Numbered from the stretch's first letter, positions 52,990 through 62,137 are shown. The stretch: 64,000 nucleotides of DNA from JBCCGI01 sp039029355 (GCA_039029355.1 JBCCGI010000030.1:1-64000), one strand, 5' to 3'. The notes: generated by a model from the letters alone, not told the origin. Translations and numbers: made by a program.

Positions 52990-54603
52990 TCACTCCGGGC
53001 ACTGCTCGCCGATGAGCACCTCGACGCCTTCGGTCAACCCGATGCCGAGCGGGCCGACGTCGAAGAGTGCGCCTTGGGCGTAGTGCCTGAGCCCGACGAG
53101 CACCGGGGCGTTCGGGAGCGAGATCGAGAAGGCCGCTTCGACGCCGTCGTAGACCGGACCGGCGGCGATGACGGGGCCCGTTCCGTTGCCGAGGTCGATC
53201 AGGACTTCGCCCAGCGCGCCGGGAGAGCCCATGCCGAGGCCCGGAACGACCGTGCCGCACGGGAACACGGCGTTCGTGCTCGTGTGGAGCGCGAGGAACG
53301 AAGGCGAGCCGGACGGGTGCGCGCCGGTCGGGTCCTTCACCTTGACGGTGAGGGTCTGGCCGATCGTCGGGGTGCCCTCGACGACGAGGCTGCCGACGGG
53401 GTTCACGCCGCAGCCGAAGGTCGTGACCGTCGACGGGGCGACGGAGACGAACGCCTCGATGGTGCCGCCCACGAAGAACACGTTGGCGTTCGAGATCGCG
53501 TCTCCCCGTCCGTCGCCGTCGAGGTCGCCGGGATGGACCTGGATGCCGAAGGTGGACTCCACGTCCGCGACCTTCCGCTGCTCCCACGCCGAGCCGTCGC
53601 CCGCCGTGTTCTCGTACCAGAGGACCTCGACGAGGCTGGACGTCAGTACGTCCATGTCGCCGTCCGAGTCCATGTCGAAGGCGGCGAAGTCGTTGGCGGA
53701 CGTGGAGTCGGACACGTCGACCTCGCTCCACGACGAACCGTCTCCGTTGTCGTTGCTCAGGTAGAAGAGGCGCGTGGCGGTGACGTCGCTCGCCAGGATG
53801 TCCAGGGTCCCGTCACCGTTCATGTCCGCCACGTCAACCTCCCGCGCTAGATCGATGACCGCGAGCAGGTTGAAGGTCCACGAGGTGCCGCCGCCGTTGT
53901 TCTCGAACCAGCCGACGTTCGGGCCGCTGGTGGCGAGGTCGGTGTCGCCGTCGCCGTCGAAGTCGCCGGGTTGGAACGACGTGGCGCCGAACGGCGGGTT
54001 GGGGATCGGGTGCTTCGTCCAGGTCGCACCGCTGCCGGTGTTCTCGTACCAGGACAGCGCGCCGCTGCCGAACAGGCTCCCCGCCAGATACAGCAGGTCG
54101 GTGTCGCCATCGCCGTCCGCATCGAAGGGGGTGAGGTTCGGGCTCGCGGCGTCGGGGAGGTCGTCCTCGATGATGGTCGAGCCCCAGAGGCCGCCCGATC
54201 CGGTGTTGTTGAGCCACGCGACCTTGTCGTCGAACAACAGGTGCTGCGTGTAGAAGATGTCGACGTCGCCGTCGCCGTCGACGTCCGCTGGCGCGACGTC
54301 CTTCAACGTATCGAAGAGCTGGATCGTGATGGCCGACCAGGCCGTGCCATCGCCCTGGGTGTTGTCCCAGTAGTAGAGGGAGCTCAGCCCCGTGTTCAGG
54401 AAATAGGTGATCGCGTCGAGCTGGCCGTCTCCGTTGATGTCGACGGGATCCTCCGTCACCGAGGTCGTGAACCCGGAGACGGAGTTGATGACATTGCCGC
54501 AGTCGTAGCCTTGTGCGTTCGCGACCGATGGCGCGGCGGCCAGTCCCAGCGCGGCGAGCGGGGCGAGGGGGAAAGCGAGCACGTTCCGAAGACGACGGTC
54601 CAT
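52990..54603 (-). CDS. Secreted FG-GAP repeat protein with C-terminal GCGVNP module
   Basis: 537 residues from ATG 54603, with AAGGAG 7 bases upstream; the frame extends 14 codons further without a better start. Signal peptide MDRRLRNVLAFPLAPLAALG, ending near SVANA. About seven FG-GAP repeats of a second subtype: DVDGDGDVDIFYTQHLLFD, DFDGDGDTDLATSGPNVGWF and DMNGDGTLDILASD, each followed by WFENNGGG/WYENTGSG lines. The last ~140 residues (TTFGCGVNPVGSLVVEGTP, PCGTVVPGLGMG, GIGLTEGVEVLIG) are the same module that ends the GSDH-like protein (9932) and the protease-like protein (59751), and differ from the tail of the neighbouring FG-GAP protein. Confidence 0.87.
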   Translation of the reverse strand: MDRRLRNVLAFPLAPLAALGLAAAPSVANAQGYDCGNVINSVSGFTTSVTEDPVDINGDGQLDAITYFLNTGLSSLYYWDNTQGDGTAWSAITIQLFDTLKDVAPADVDGDGDVDIFYTQHLLFDDKVAWLNNTGSGGLWGSTIIEDDLPDAASPNLTPFDADGDGDTDLLYLAGSLFGSGALSWYENTGSGATWTKHPIPNPPFGATSFQPGDFDGDGDTDLATSGPNVGWFENNGGGTSWTFNLLAVIDLAREVDVADMNGDGTLDILASDVTATRLFYLSNDNGDGSSWSEVDVSDSTSANDFAAFDMDSDGDMDVLTSSLVEVLWYENTAGDGSAWEQRKVADVESTFGIQVHPGDLDGDGRGDAISNANVFFVGGTIEAFVSVAPSTVTTFGCGVNPVGSLVVEGTPTIGQTLTVKVKDPTGAHPSGSPSFLALHTSTNAVFPCGTVVPGLGMGSPGALGEVLIDLGNGTGPVIAAGPVYDGVEAAFSISLPNAPVLVGLRHYAQGALFDVGPLGIGLTEGVEVLIGEQCPE

Positions 54604-54867
54604 GAGACGCTCCTTGGTCAAGGGATGAAGGGCGCGGGAGACCACACGCGGGAAGGGGAGGTGTGGCTGCCGAAAACCTATCTGCGCTCCCAGCGCGGCT
54701 TTGGGCGTTCGATCTTCACGCTACACGAGGGCGGCGTTGCCGGCAACCCAGGGTCACGACCGGATCGTGTCGCCATGCGGGCGTCCTTGCCCTGTGGTCC
54801 AATTCCTGTCCGCTGACCGTCATCGCTGGGGGATCAGAACGCCGAGCTGCGCGCCTCGACACTCTGG
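54604..54867. other. Gap upstream of FG-GAP gene, nothing recognised
   Basis: 264 bases between the minus-strand FG-GAP gene start and the integrase remnant. It should contain that gene's promoter. The AAGGAG ribosome binding site is at about 54610-54615 (minus strand). No gene seen. Confidence 0.4.
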
Positions 54868-55275
54868 CCCATAACTGTCGCCGCGCACCGAACGGTCGAG
54901 TGGGCGGCGCGGCAGCTCGTCGAAGCCCTCCCCGAAACGACGCCCATCCCGCGGCTCCCGATCCACGCCGGCGACGGCTCGCACGACTGGGAGTTCAGGC
55001 GCACGCTGAAGATCGTGGGCGTCGAGCCGTGCCGCATCGCACCGAAGTCGCCCCGGCAGAACCGCTACGCCGAACGCGTCATCGGGACACTCCGACGAGA
55101 GCGCACCGATCACGTTATCGCGTCCGGTGAGCGTCACCTGCGACGGGTCTTGGCCGAGTACGTTCCGTACTACAACGAGGCTCGGCCGCACCACTCGTTG
55201 GAAGGGAACTCGCCAGAGCCTGGCTGCGTCGAGCCGGGTGGGGGAGGTCGTCGCGACGCCGACGCTCGGGCGGGG
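54868..55275 (+). pseudogene. Remnant of an integrase-core (rve) transposase, copy 1
   Basis: In one plus frame: VAAHRTVEWAARQLVEALPE, IHAGDGSHDWEFRRTLKIVG, IAPKSPRQNRYAERVIGTLR, DHVIASGERHLRRVLAEYV and YYNEARPHHSLEGN. A shifted frame continues VGEVVATPTLG. These are the second half of an IS3/IS481-like DDE domain: the middle Asp and the catalytic Glu (YAER) can be aligned, though HDRDG has become HAGDG. The N-terminal half is missing and the tail is frameshifted, so it is dead. It is homologous to the remnant at 61045-61483. Confidence 0.75.
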
Positions 55276-55457
55276 TCCTTGGGCACGACCACCGGGCTGC
55301 ATGGGTGTGAACCACCCCTGGTGCGCGACGATCGAGTATCCGGACAGGACGAGCACGGCTGGCCTGCTCATCCCATCTACGGTCTCGGTGGTCGTGCTTC
55401 TCGATCAGGCCTTTGGATCGGGTGCGGGCAATCCGGCGTCGGACATCGTATCGCCCG

Positions 55458-58019
55458 TCACAGCAACCGAGCACGCCACGCCCGGCCGTCGGGCTCCCGT
55501 CCGGTCGTCTCGTACAGCTCGACGAGCAAGCGAACGCAGACCTGACTGTCGGGCGCGGCGAGGCCGAGCATCGCCTCGAGGGTCGGAAACGCCTCGAGCA
55601 GCGCCTCCTCGGCTGCCGCGTGCTCGCCCCAGCGGAGCAAGCTGCGACCGAACCCAACGAGCGTCAGGGCCAGGCGCGGGTCCGAGGGCCCGCCAAGGCG
55701 GTGGGCGGCAATGACGTCCTCGAACATCGCCCGGGCCTGGTCCCGGTGGCCGAGTCCGTCGTGGGCCTTGGCCAGTCCGATCTTGAAGGCGGTTGCCTGG
55801 GGATCTCCGGGGCCGTGGATCAGCTGAGCCAAGTCGAAGGCGTGCTGGAAGCGCTCGAGCGCCAGGTCGAAGCGCCGCTCCCGCATCCGCACGCGCCCGA
55901 GGGTCTCGTTCGCGATCATCTCCACCGCGGGGTGATCTTCGACCAGCTCGAGTGTCTCGAGCAGGATCTGGCGTGCCTCCTCGTCGCGCCGGATGCCCAG
56001 GAGGTGATCGGCGTAGTAGCAGCGGGCCTGGAGCGCGTCGGGATGGGTCCTCGTGAGCGAGGCCGCCAGCCCCGCGTTGGCCTCGGCCCAGACGTCCGCG
56101 GCCTCCGGGCTCCCCCGGAAGTCCAGGATGCCGGCCAGGAACACCGTCACCACGAAGGTCGAGACGTTGTCGGGTCCCAGCGCCGCGCGGGCGCCGAGCC
56201 GAGCCGCGCGGTAGAGCTCCTCCGCTTCGTCGAGCCGCCCCTGCAGGTAGCGCAGGAAACCGAGCTGCGCTCGGACCTCGAGGGCCACCTCGTGCTGGGG
56301 CGCCAGGGCGGCGTCGGCGCGTTCGAGGGTCGCTGTCAGGATCGTCTCGGCGCGGGCCGTGTCGCCCTGCCGCATGGCGGCGACTCCCAGGAGCACAGAC
56401 GAGCGGAGCACGTCGGCGTGATCCTCGGAGTACCGTTCGCTGCGCAGGCGTTGCGCGTGCTCCAGGAGCTCGATGCCCTCCCGCTCCTTGCTGCGGCGGA
56501 TCAGGAGCTCCGCCAGCGCGTCCAGGGCCGCGAGCGCCTCCTCGTGGTCCGAGCCCAGCTCCTCTTCGAACAGCTCCAAGGCCTGGCGCCGGTGTCGCTC
56601 CGCCAATGGGTAGACGCCGAAGCGCTCGCACATGACCCCCAGCGTGTGTCGAATCCGCGCCTCCGAGATGGGGGCGTAGCCCTCCTCCGCGCCACGGGAC
56701 ACCTCCTCTAGCACCTGACGCATCGTCACGTCGGGAGGCCGCGACTCGCCCCGGCCGAAGTGCTTCTGCATGAAGTCCGAGATGTCCCGGGCGATCTGCG
56801 CCTGCTCCACCGCGACGTTGCGTTGGCGGCGCATCTCGACCAGGGCGACCGTGCTGACCACGGCGGCCACCACCAGGCCCACGAGCGCGACCAGTCCGCC
56901 GGCCGCAACGGTGCGGTGCCGGCGGAACAGCGCGCGCAGGTGGTCCGTCGCGCGGGGGGCCCGAGCCGCCACCGGGCGGCCGGCGATCAAGTGGCGCAGG
57001 TCGCGGCCCAGCTCGCCGACCGCTTGGTACCGGCGGCGCGGGTCCTTGTGCAGCGCGGTCGCGAGCACCGCCTCGACGTCCTTGGGCATGCGGACGCCGT
57101 GGGCGCGCAGGGGGGTAGGGGGCGTCTCGCGGATGGTGCGGATCGCCTCGTGGATCGGCTTGCCGTCGAGTTCGTAGGGCAGCGCGCCGGTCAACAGCTC
57201 GTAGGCCACGACCCCCAGGGCGTAGACGTCGCTGCGGGTGTCGATGCCCGCGGCCTCTCCCGCGGCCTGCTCCGGGCTCATGTAGGGCAGCGTTCCCACG
57301 AGCTCGCCCGCCTCCGTCCGCAGGCTCGTGGCGCGGTGCTCGGCGGTGGGGCGGGCCACGCCGAAGTCGAGCACCTTCGGTTGCCCTCCGTCGTCCACGA
57401 GGATGTTGGCGGGCTTCAGGTCGCGGTGGATGACGCCGCGGCGATGGGCGTGCTCGATGGCGTCACAGACCGCGCTGACGAGCTCTAGACGCTCGGTCCA
57501 GGGCAGCCCGCACTCCTCGGCGTAGCGCGTCAGCGGCTGTCCGCGAACGAACTCCATGGCGAGGAAGGGCTGCGGACCTTCGCCCGTGTCCAGGGTGCCC
57601 GCCTCATACACGCGGGCGATGCCCGGATGGTCGAGCGTATCGAGGATCGCCGCCTCGTACTCGAACCGGCGCATCGCCGCCGGCGACGCCAGGCCCGGGC
57701 GCAGGACCTTGACGGCGACGAGCTCGTCGTCCGCATCCTGGGCCAGGAATACCATCCCCATGCCGCCCTGACCGACGCGGCGGAGGATCCGGTAGCGACC
57801 GATCCGCTCGGGATCAGCGGGATACACCGGCGGCTCGACCGACACCGGGTGCCGCAGAAAGCTCGTGTCGGCGTCCGAGTCGAGCAGGCGCCTGATCAGT
57901 TGCGCGAGAACCTCGTCGCCCGCGCAGCTCTGTTGCACAAAGGCCGCGCGCTCCTGCGCCGGCAGCCGGACGGCCTCCTGGAAGATCCGCTCGGCGCGCT
58001 GGAAGTCGTCCGCCCTCAA
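55458..58019 (-). CDS. Ser/Thr protein kinase with C-terminal TPR repeats
   Basis: 853 residues from a TTG at 58019 whose last two bases are part of the upstream TGA (TTGA overlap); the open frame above that has no kinase-family homology. N-terminal helix RADDFQRAERIFQEAVRLP is typical of these kinases. Kinase domain about 70-340: GQGGMGMVFLA, VAVKVL, HRDLKPANILVD, LDFGVARP, GTLPYMSPEQAAGE. Transmembrane helix near 397-418 (AAGGLVALVGLVVAAVVSTVA). From about 440 to the end, at least ten TPR-like repeats (YPLAERHRRQALELFEEELG, GRLDEAEELYRAARLG, HRDQARAMFEDVIAAH). Kinase inside, TPR region outside. Translational overlap with the sigma factor gene implies a dedicated pair. Confidence 0.9.
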   Translation of the reverse strand: MRADDFQRAERIFQEAVRLPAQERAAFVQQSCAGDEVLAQLIRRLLDSDADTSFLRHPVSVEPPVYPADPERIGRYRILRRVGQGGMGMVFLAQDADDELVAVKVLRPGLASPAAMRRFEYEAAILDTLDHPGIARVYEAGTLDTGEGPQPFLAMEFVRGQPLTRYAEECGLPWTERLELVSAVCDAIEHAHRRGVIHRDLKPANILVDDGGQPKVLDFGVARPTAEHRATSLRTEAGELVGTLPYMSPEQAAGEAAGIDTRSDVYALGVVAYELLTGALPYELDGKPIHEAIRTIRETPPTPLRAHGVRMPKDVEAVLATALHKDPRRRYQAVGELGRDLRHLIAGRPVAARAPRATDHLRALFRRHRTVAAGGLVALVGLVVAAVVSTVALVEMRRQRNVAVEQAQIARDISDFMQKHFGRGESRPPDVTMRQVLEEVSRGAEEGYAPISEARIRHTLGVMCERFGVYPLAERHRRQALELFEEELGSDHEEALAALDALAELLIRRSKEREGIELLEHAQRLRSERYSEDHADVLRSSVLLGVAAMRQGDTARAETILTATLERADAALAPQHEVALEVRAQLGFLRYLQGRLDEAEELYRAARLGARAALGPDNVSTFVVTVFLAGILDFRGSPEAADVWAEANAGLAASLTRTHPDALQARCYYADHLLGIRRDEEARQILLETLELVEDHPAVEMIANETLGRVRMRERRFDLALERFQHAFDLAQLIHGPGDPQATAFKIGLAKAHDGLGHRDQARAMFEDVIAAHRLGGPSDPRLALTLVGFGRSLLRWGEHAAAEEALLEAFPTLEAMLGLAAPDSQVCVRLLVELYETTGREPDGRAWRARLL

Positions 58020-58597
58020 CCTTCGCGATCCTCGGTCGTGAGGTCGTCGCGCAGCCACGCCCGCGCGAAGCGCCAGTCGCCCTCGACGGTGGAGACCGAG
58101 ACGCCCAGCGCCCGGGCGCACTCCGCCACGCTGAGCCCGCCGAAGAAGCGCAGCTCGACGACCCGGTACTTGCGCCGGTCCAGGCTCTCGAGTCGGGAGA
58201 GCGCAGCGTCGAGCTGCAGGAAATCGAGCTCGTCGCGGGAAGTCAGGGCGACCTCGTCGACCAAGCTCAGGGGCCGGTCGCCCCCGCCGCGCGTCGCCGC
58301 CGCGTGTCGCCGGGCGTGGTCGACCAGGACCTGGCGCATGGCGCGCGCCGCTGCGGAGAGGAACCGCACGCGCTCCTCCCATACACCGTTGCTCTGGTTG
58401 CGGAGCTTGACGTAGGCCTCGTGGACCAGCGCCGTGGGTTGCAGCGTGTGCCCGCGTCGCTGTCGCCCCATGTAGCGCTGGGCGATCCCGCGCAGCACGT
58501 CGTACAAGCCTTGGCTCACGTCGGCACCGCTCACCTCTTCCAAGCTAAGGCCTCGCCGCGCGGCCGGGACCCGAAAAAAAGGGCGCGCGAGCGCCAA
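58016..58597 (-). CDS. ECF-family RNA polymerase sigma factor (TIGR02999-like), kinase partner
   Basis: 193 residues from ATG 58597. Region 2: YDVLRGIAQRYMGRQRRGHT, LQPTALVHEAYVKLR, RFLSAAARAMRQVLVDHAR, the hallmark of the TIGR02999/Sig-70_gvs1 group common in Acidobacteria and Planctomycetota. Region 4: LDRRKYRVVELRFFGGLSVA, ECARALGVSVSTVEGDWRF, ARAWLRDDL. These sigma factors are typically encoded with a Ser/Thr kinase bearing WD40 or TPR repeats, as here: its TGA overlaps the kinase start by four bases. Role: transcription of a regulon whose activity is probably set by phosphorylation. Start is tentative; translation could begin slightly downstream. Confidence 0.88.
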   Translation of the reverse strand: MALARPFFRVPAARRGLSLEEVSGADVSQGLYDVLRGIAQRYMGRQRRGHTLQPTALVHEAYVKLRNQSNGVWEERVRFLSAAARAMRQVLVDHARRHAAATRGGGDRPLSLVDEVALTSRDELDFLQLDAALSRLESLDRRKYRVVELRFFGGLSVAECARALGVSVSTVEGDWRFARAWLRDDLTTEDREG

Positions 58598-58749
58598 GGT
58601 TCACGCGGCGATTCTGCGTCTATCACACCGCAACACACTCCCCGGTCCAACACCGTTGCGGCGGCGGTGCGTTCGTATCGCCGGAACTCGTTCCACACGC
58701 CACGGTGAAGAAAACGAGCTCCCTCAACACCAGCCACTGGAGAACAGTC

Positions 58750-59340
58750 ATGAACGGACTTCGCGCCCTCCTCCTCCCCCTGGCCCTGACCGCCCTGCCC
58801 TCACTGAGCTTCGCCGGCGACCTCCTGCTCTATGAGGATTGGTGGCTCGGACCGGCGTCCGAGATGGACGGCGGCATCGTTCAGGGCGGCGGAGACCTCG
58901 CCTACAACGACGTCTCCGGCGTGCCCCTGGACCCTGGTACGGACTTCTACATCGCGGACTATGGCGGCGCCCACAAGGGGACGCTGCATCGGCACAGCTT
59001 TCTCTCCCACTCCGTCGCCATTACGGAGGAACCGGCCCTCGCCTTCGGAGGCGTGGGAGCCTACGTCGAGGTCCGCGAGCCGACCAAGGTGCGGTTGGAC
59101 TGGGCCTTCCAGGGCCACGTGAGCTTCGGCGAGGATGTCAGCATCACCCGCGTCGTCTCGTACACCGGGGCCGAGGAGCCGGTGTTTCCGCTGCCGGGCG
59201 ACGTCCTGGGCACCAACGGGACCGCGGTGGAAACGCTCTACCCCGGCAACATCTACCGCATCGAGCTCCACACGAGCGTCCAGAACCTGACCCCTGGCGT
59301 GGCCGAGGAGTCCCTCGCCATGCTCACGGTCCTGCTCTGA
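58750..59340 (+). CDS. Secreted hypothetical protein
   Basis: 196 residues from ATG 58750, which has GGAG 8 bases upstream and begins a signal peptide (MNGLRALLLPLALTALPSLSFAG). A GTG 15 codons upstream is possible but less likely. The mature part looks all-beta: DLLLYEDWWLGPASEMDG, LDPGTDFYIADYGGAHKG, THRHSF-like TLHRHSFLSH, VGAYVEVREPTKVRLDWAF. No cysteines and no recognised family. Divergent from the sigma-kinase operon; the 152 bases between are the probable control region. Confidence 0.65.
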   Translation: MNGLRALLLPLALTALPSLSFAGDLLLYEDWWLGPASEMDGGIVQGGGDLAYNDVSGVPLDPGTDFYIADYGGAHKGTLHRHSFLSHSVAITEEPALAFGGVGAYVEVREPTKVRLDWAFQGHVSFGEDVSITRVVSYTGAEEPVFPLPGDVLGTNGTAVETLYPGNIYRIELHTSVQNLTPGVAEESLAMLTVLL

Positions 59341-59750
59341 GCCGACACCGTTCCCCTGTCCCGGGGCGGGCCCGGTCTCGACGCCGACCGGTCCCGCCCA
59401 TTCGGGCGTTGGCGCACGGGCCTTGGATCGCTCCATGAGGACACGGATCTCCTCGAGCGGTAGTCGATGGTCCGGAGGGGGAAGTGGACGGCCGTCATGC
59501 GGGCCAGATGCCGCTGGGCAAGTCGCGGCCTGGCCACTGGTGGCGACGCGGCCGTACGATGCGACGCCGCTGCGCCGAACGGCTGGCCGGGATCCTGAAG
59601 CACTCCCGCAGGGCGGCGTAGCCCTTGAGCACTCCAGGAGCCCGACGAGCGGGTTTCTCGACAGAACGGGTTAGAGCTTTCGATCGCTTCGGATGCCCGA
59701 GCTGGCGACACAGCTGGCGCCCATCTGTCGGGGCAGCCCCGCGAAGGTCC
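59341..59750. other. Intergenic region with transposase-tail-like remnant
   Basis: 410 bases. Plus strand about 59568-59626 encodes CAERLAGILKHSRRAA and a stop, nearly the same as the peptide on the minus strand near 49256-49310. At about 59550-59565 a 16-base string, cgcggccgtacgatgc, is identical to one at about 46777-46792. Otherwise no gene recognised. Confidence 0.35.
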
Positions 59751-60941
59751 CTACGGACCGACCGAGACCCGCACCCCTTCGGTGAGCGCCACCGGAACCG
59801 CGGCGCCCGGCGTGAAGTCGAAGAGCACGCCCTGGACGTAGACGGAGACTCCCAGCAGGCTGCAGCTGGCCGGCGTCGAGACGTTGATCGGGGCCGGCAT
59901 GCCCGGAGCCCAGAACCCGCCCCCAACGATGCCGATCGGGTCGGGCGCCGCGACGCTCAGCAGCAGCTCTCCCGGCGCGCCCCCGCCCGCCATGCCGAGG
60001 CCCGGAATCAGCGTCCCGCAGGGCGGCACGCCCGGTGCGGGGTTCAAGGCCAGCCCGAGGAACGGGATAGAGCCGGACGGCTGGGTGCCCAGCGGGTTGT
60101 CGATCTTGAACGTCGTCGTTGCGCCGATCGCGGGCAGCCCGTCGACGATGAGGCTCCCGGCCGGGTTGACTCCGCAGCCCAGCGGCACCTCGACGGGCGC
60201 AAACGGCGACAGATCGAGGCCGTCGACGGTGAGCGCTCCGCTCTCCAGCGGATCGAGCCACTGCCCCAGGTCGCCGAAGGTCCAAAAGAGGTCGAAGCGA
60301 CCGAAGGACGCGATCTCCGAGCCGCAACTGCCCGTCGCGCAGCAGCCGGGGCCAAGCACCCGCTTTTCATCGTCGAGCAGCGGCGCACCGCCGCCTCCCA
60401 GGACCGTGCCGAGGTTCCACTCCGCCGACCAGAAGCTCCCCGCCGCCACGGCGCCGTCGTCGTCGAGCGCGAGCGTCGACGACCCCGCGACCGGCACGAC
60501 CGCAGCGCTCGGCACGCCGCTGGTCCCGCTGCGGTTCCAGCCGGCCAAGAACGGGTGAGAGCCCGCGGGGAACGCCGCGTTCAGCCGGTAGAGGCTCGCG
60601 TCGACCTCGGTCGAGGATGCCAGCAGCGTCGCTCCGGTCAACACGAGCGACCCACCGCAGGCACCGGCCGCGTCAAAGGCGAACGCGGCGTTCGTCAGCG
60701 AGCCGCAGTGCTTGGGCGCCAGCACGTAGGGCACGCCGTCCTCCGCGGTGTTGTTGAGGAGGATGCCCGTACATATCGTTCCTCCGGCGATGATGCGCGT
60801 CAGCGCACGCTCGACGTCGTGGTAGGGGGCCCCGACGGGATCGTTGAGGTCCACCGGGCAGGCTCCGTCCGAGGCTCCCTGGGCGGCGGTTGCGGCCGGG
60901 CAGAGCAGGGGCAAGGCGGCGAGAAGGCGAACGGCAGTCAT
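59751..60941 (-). CDS. Secreted trypsin-fold (lysyl-endopeptidase-like) protein lacking the catalytic serine
   Basis: 396 residues from ATG 60941, chosen because AGGAG is 7 bases upstream; an ATG two codons earlier (60947) is too close to it. Signal peptide ends near CPAATAAQG. Protease-like core: ICTGILLNNTAEDGVPYVLA, PKHCG (the His of the triad), VDASLYRLN (Asp region). The serine motif, usually GSSGSPL in this family, reads GGGGAPLLDDEKRVLG, so the nucleophile is replaced by Gly. The disulfide-type Cys run CCATGSCG is retained. It is probably a binding protein rather than an enzyme. The last ~147 residues are the GCGVNPAGSL...GLTEGV module shared with 9932-11815 and 52990-54603. Confidence 0.75.
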   Translation of the reverse strand: MTAVRLLAALPLLCPAATAAQGASDGACPVDLNDPVGAPYHDVERALTRIIAGGTICTGILLNNTAEDGVPYVLAPKHCGSLTNAAFAFDAAGACGGSLVLTGATLLASSTEVDASLYRLNAAFPAGSHPFLAGWNRSGTSGVPSAAVVPVAGSSTLALDDDGAVAAGSFWSAEWNLGTVLGGGGAPLLDDEKRVLGPGCCATGSCGSEIASFGRFDLFWTFGDLGQWLDPLESGALTVDGLDLSPFAPVEVPLGCGVNPAGSLIVDGLPAIGATTTFKIDNPLGTQPSGSIPFLGLALNPAPGVPPCGTLIPGLGMAGGGAPGELLLSVAAPDPIGIVGGGFWAPGMPAPINVSTPASCSLLGVSVYVQGVLFDFTPGAAVPVALTEGVRVSVGP

Positions 60942-61044
60942 CGACATACTCCTGATGATCGATCTGACGATGGATCCGAGGATGGGCCGATTCTATCCCG
61001 GGCCGGCATCGCGTCATGCTAGTGATGCGCAAGTACCGATTTCC

Positions 61045-61483
61045 GCGTTGGTTGCAACGCGGCTGTATGAGGGGACACTGCGAGCGTGGTTCGCACGGCA
61101 GCTTGTCGATGCCTTCCCCGGTTCGATGCCTAGCCCGCGGTTCCTGCTCCACGACGGCGACGGCTCGTACGGCTGGGAGTCAGGCGCACCCTGAAGAACC
61201 TGGGCATCGAACCGTTGCCGACGGCTCCGAAGTCACCGTGGCAGAATCGCTACACCGAGCTTGTCATCGGAACATTCCGGCGAGAGTGCACCGATCACGT
61301 CCTCGCGTTCGGTGCACGTCACTGCGACGCATCCTGGCGGAGTACGTCGCGTAATACAACGAGGTGCGGCCACACCAGTCGCCCACGGGCAACGCCCTGC
61401 AGCCGCGGAAGATCGAGGCTGCGGGCGAGGTCGTCGCACCGCCGGTGCTCGGTGGGCTGCATCGCCGCTCCTGGGGGCCATGA
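61045..61483 (+). pseudogene. Remnant of an integrase-core (rve) transposase, copy 2
   Basis: Fragments in at least two plus frames: AWFARQLVDAFPGSMPSPRF, LLHDGDGSYGWE, then after a stop and frame change PTAPKSPWQNRYTELVIGTF, RRECTDHVLAFGARH, YNEVRPHQS-type text and VVAPPVLGGLHRRSWGP with stop at 61481-61483. These align piece by piece with the copy at 54868-55275 and with the C-terminal half of IS3/IS481-like integrases. Several frameshifts make it non-functional. It ends 24 bases before the sigma factor start at 61508. Confidence 0.75.
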
Positions 61484-61507
61484 CCGGCGCCCCGGGATCG
61501 CGGTATC

Positions 61508-62137
61508 ATGGTGCGCCGTGGTGAACTCCGAGGCCCAGGCGTGAATAGCGAGGCGACTCCCGAGGAGCATGAGCTCGTCGAGCGGCTCAGTCGCGGGGAC
61601 GACGGTGCGATCGAACCGCTCCTAACGCGGCACCTTCCCGGGCTGCGCGCGTTCGTCCGGGCGCGCGCTGGAGCGCTCGTCCGCGGTCGGGAGGACGACG
61701 CGGACATCGTGCAGTCGGTCTGCCGGGAGGTGCTGACGCACCGGGAGCGCTTCACGGTTCCGGCCGAGCAAGGCTTCAAGCGCTGGCTGTACCTCTCCGC
61801 GCTGCGCAAGATCCAGCGCCGGCGCGAGCATTGGCTTGCGCAGAAGCGCGATATCGGGCGCGAAGTCGCGGCGGAGGGCTCGCGTAGCGATGCCGACCTG
61901 CTGGCCGGCTACGCGACCCTGTGCACGCCCAGCCGCGAGCTGATGGCGCGCGAGGCGATCGAGCGGATCGAACAGGCCGTCGACGCACTGCCGGACGACT
62001 ACCGGGAGGCGCTCACGCTGTCGCGCATCGTCGGGCTCACGCGTGCGGAGATCGCCGACGTGATGGGCAAGAGCGAAGGCAGTGTGCGGATGCTGCTGTC
62101 GCGCGCGCAGGCGCGGCTTGTGGAACTGCTCGCCTGA
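61508..62137 (+). CDS. ECF-type RNA polymerase sigma factor
   Basis: 209 residues from ATG 61508; a GTG at 61541 is the main alternative. Region 2: EHELVERLSRGDDGAIEPLL, RHLPGLRAFVRARAG, DADIVQSVCREVLTHRERF, FKRWLYLSALRKIQRRREHW. Region 4: VDALPDDYREALTLSRIVGL, TRAEIADVMGKSEGSVRMLL, SRAQARLVELL. A typical short ECF factor. It converges with the kinase-FGE gene ending 22 bases away. That kinase is probably its signalling partner by analogy with the other two sigma-kinase pairs, although here they are on opposite strands. Confidence 0.88.
   Translation: MVRRGELRGPGVNSEATPEEHELVERLSRGDDGAIEPLLTRHLPGLRAFVRARAGALVRGREDDADIVQSVCREVLTHRERFTVPAEQGFKRWLYLSALRKIQRRREHWLAQKRDIGREVAAEGSRSDADLLAGYATLCTPSRELMAREAIERIEQAVDALPDDYREALTLSRIVGLTRAEIADVMGKSEGSVRMLLSRAQARLVELLA

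Noticed and set aside
54820..55371. 183-codon minus frame opposite integrase remnant copy 1
   Set aside because: Antisense to recognisable integrase sequence; no homology or start signal.
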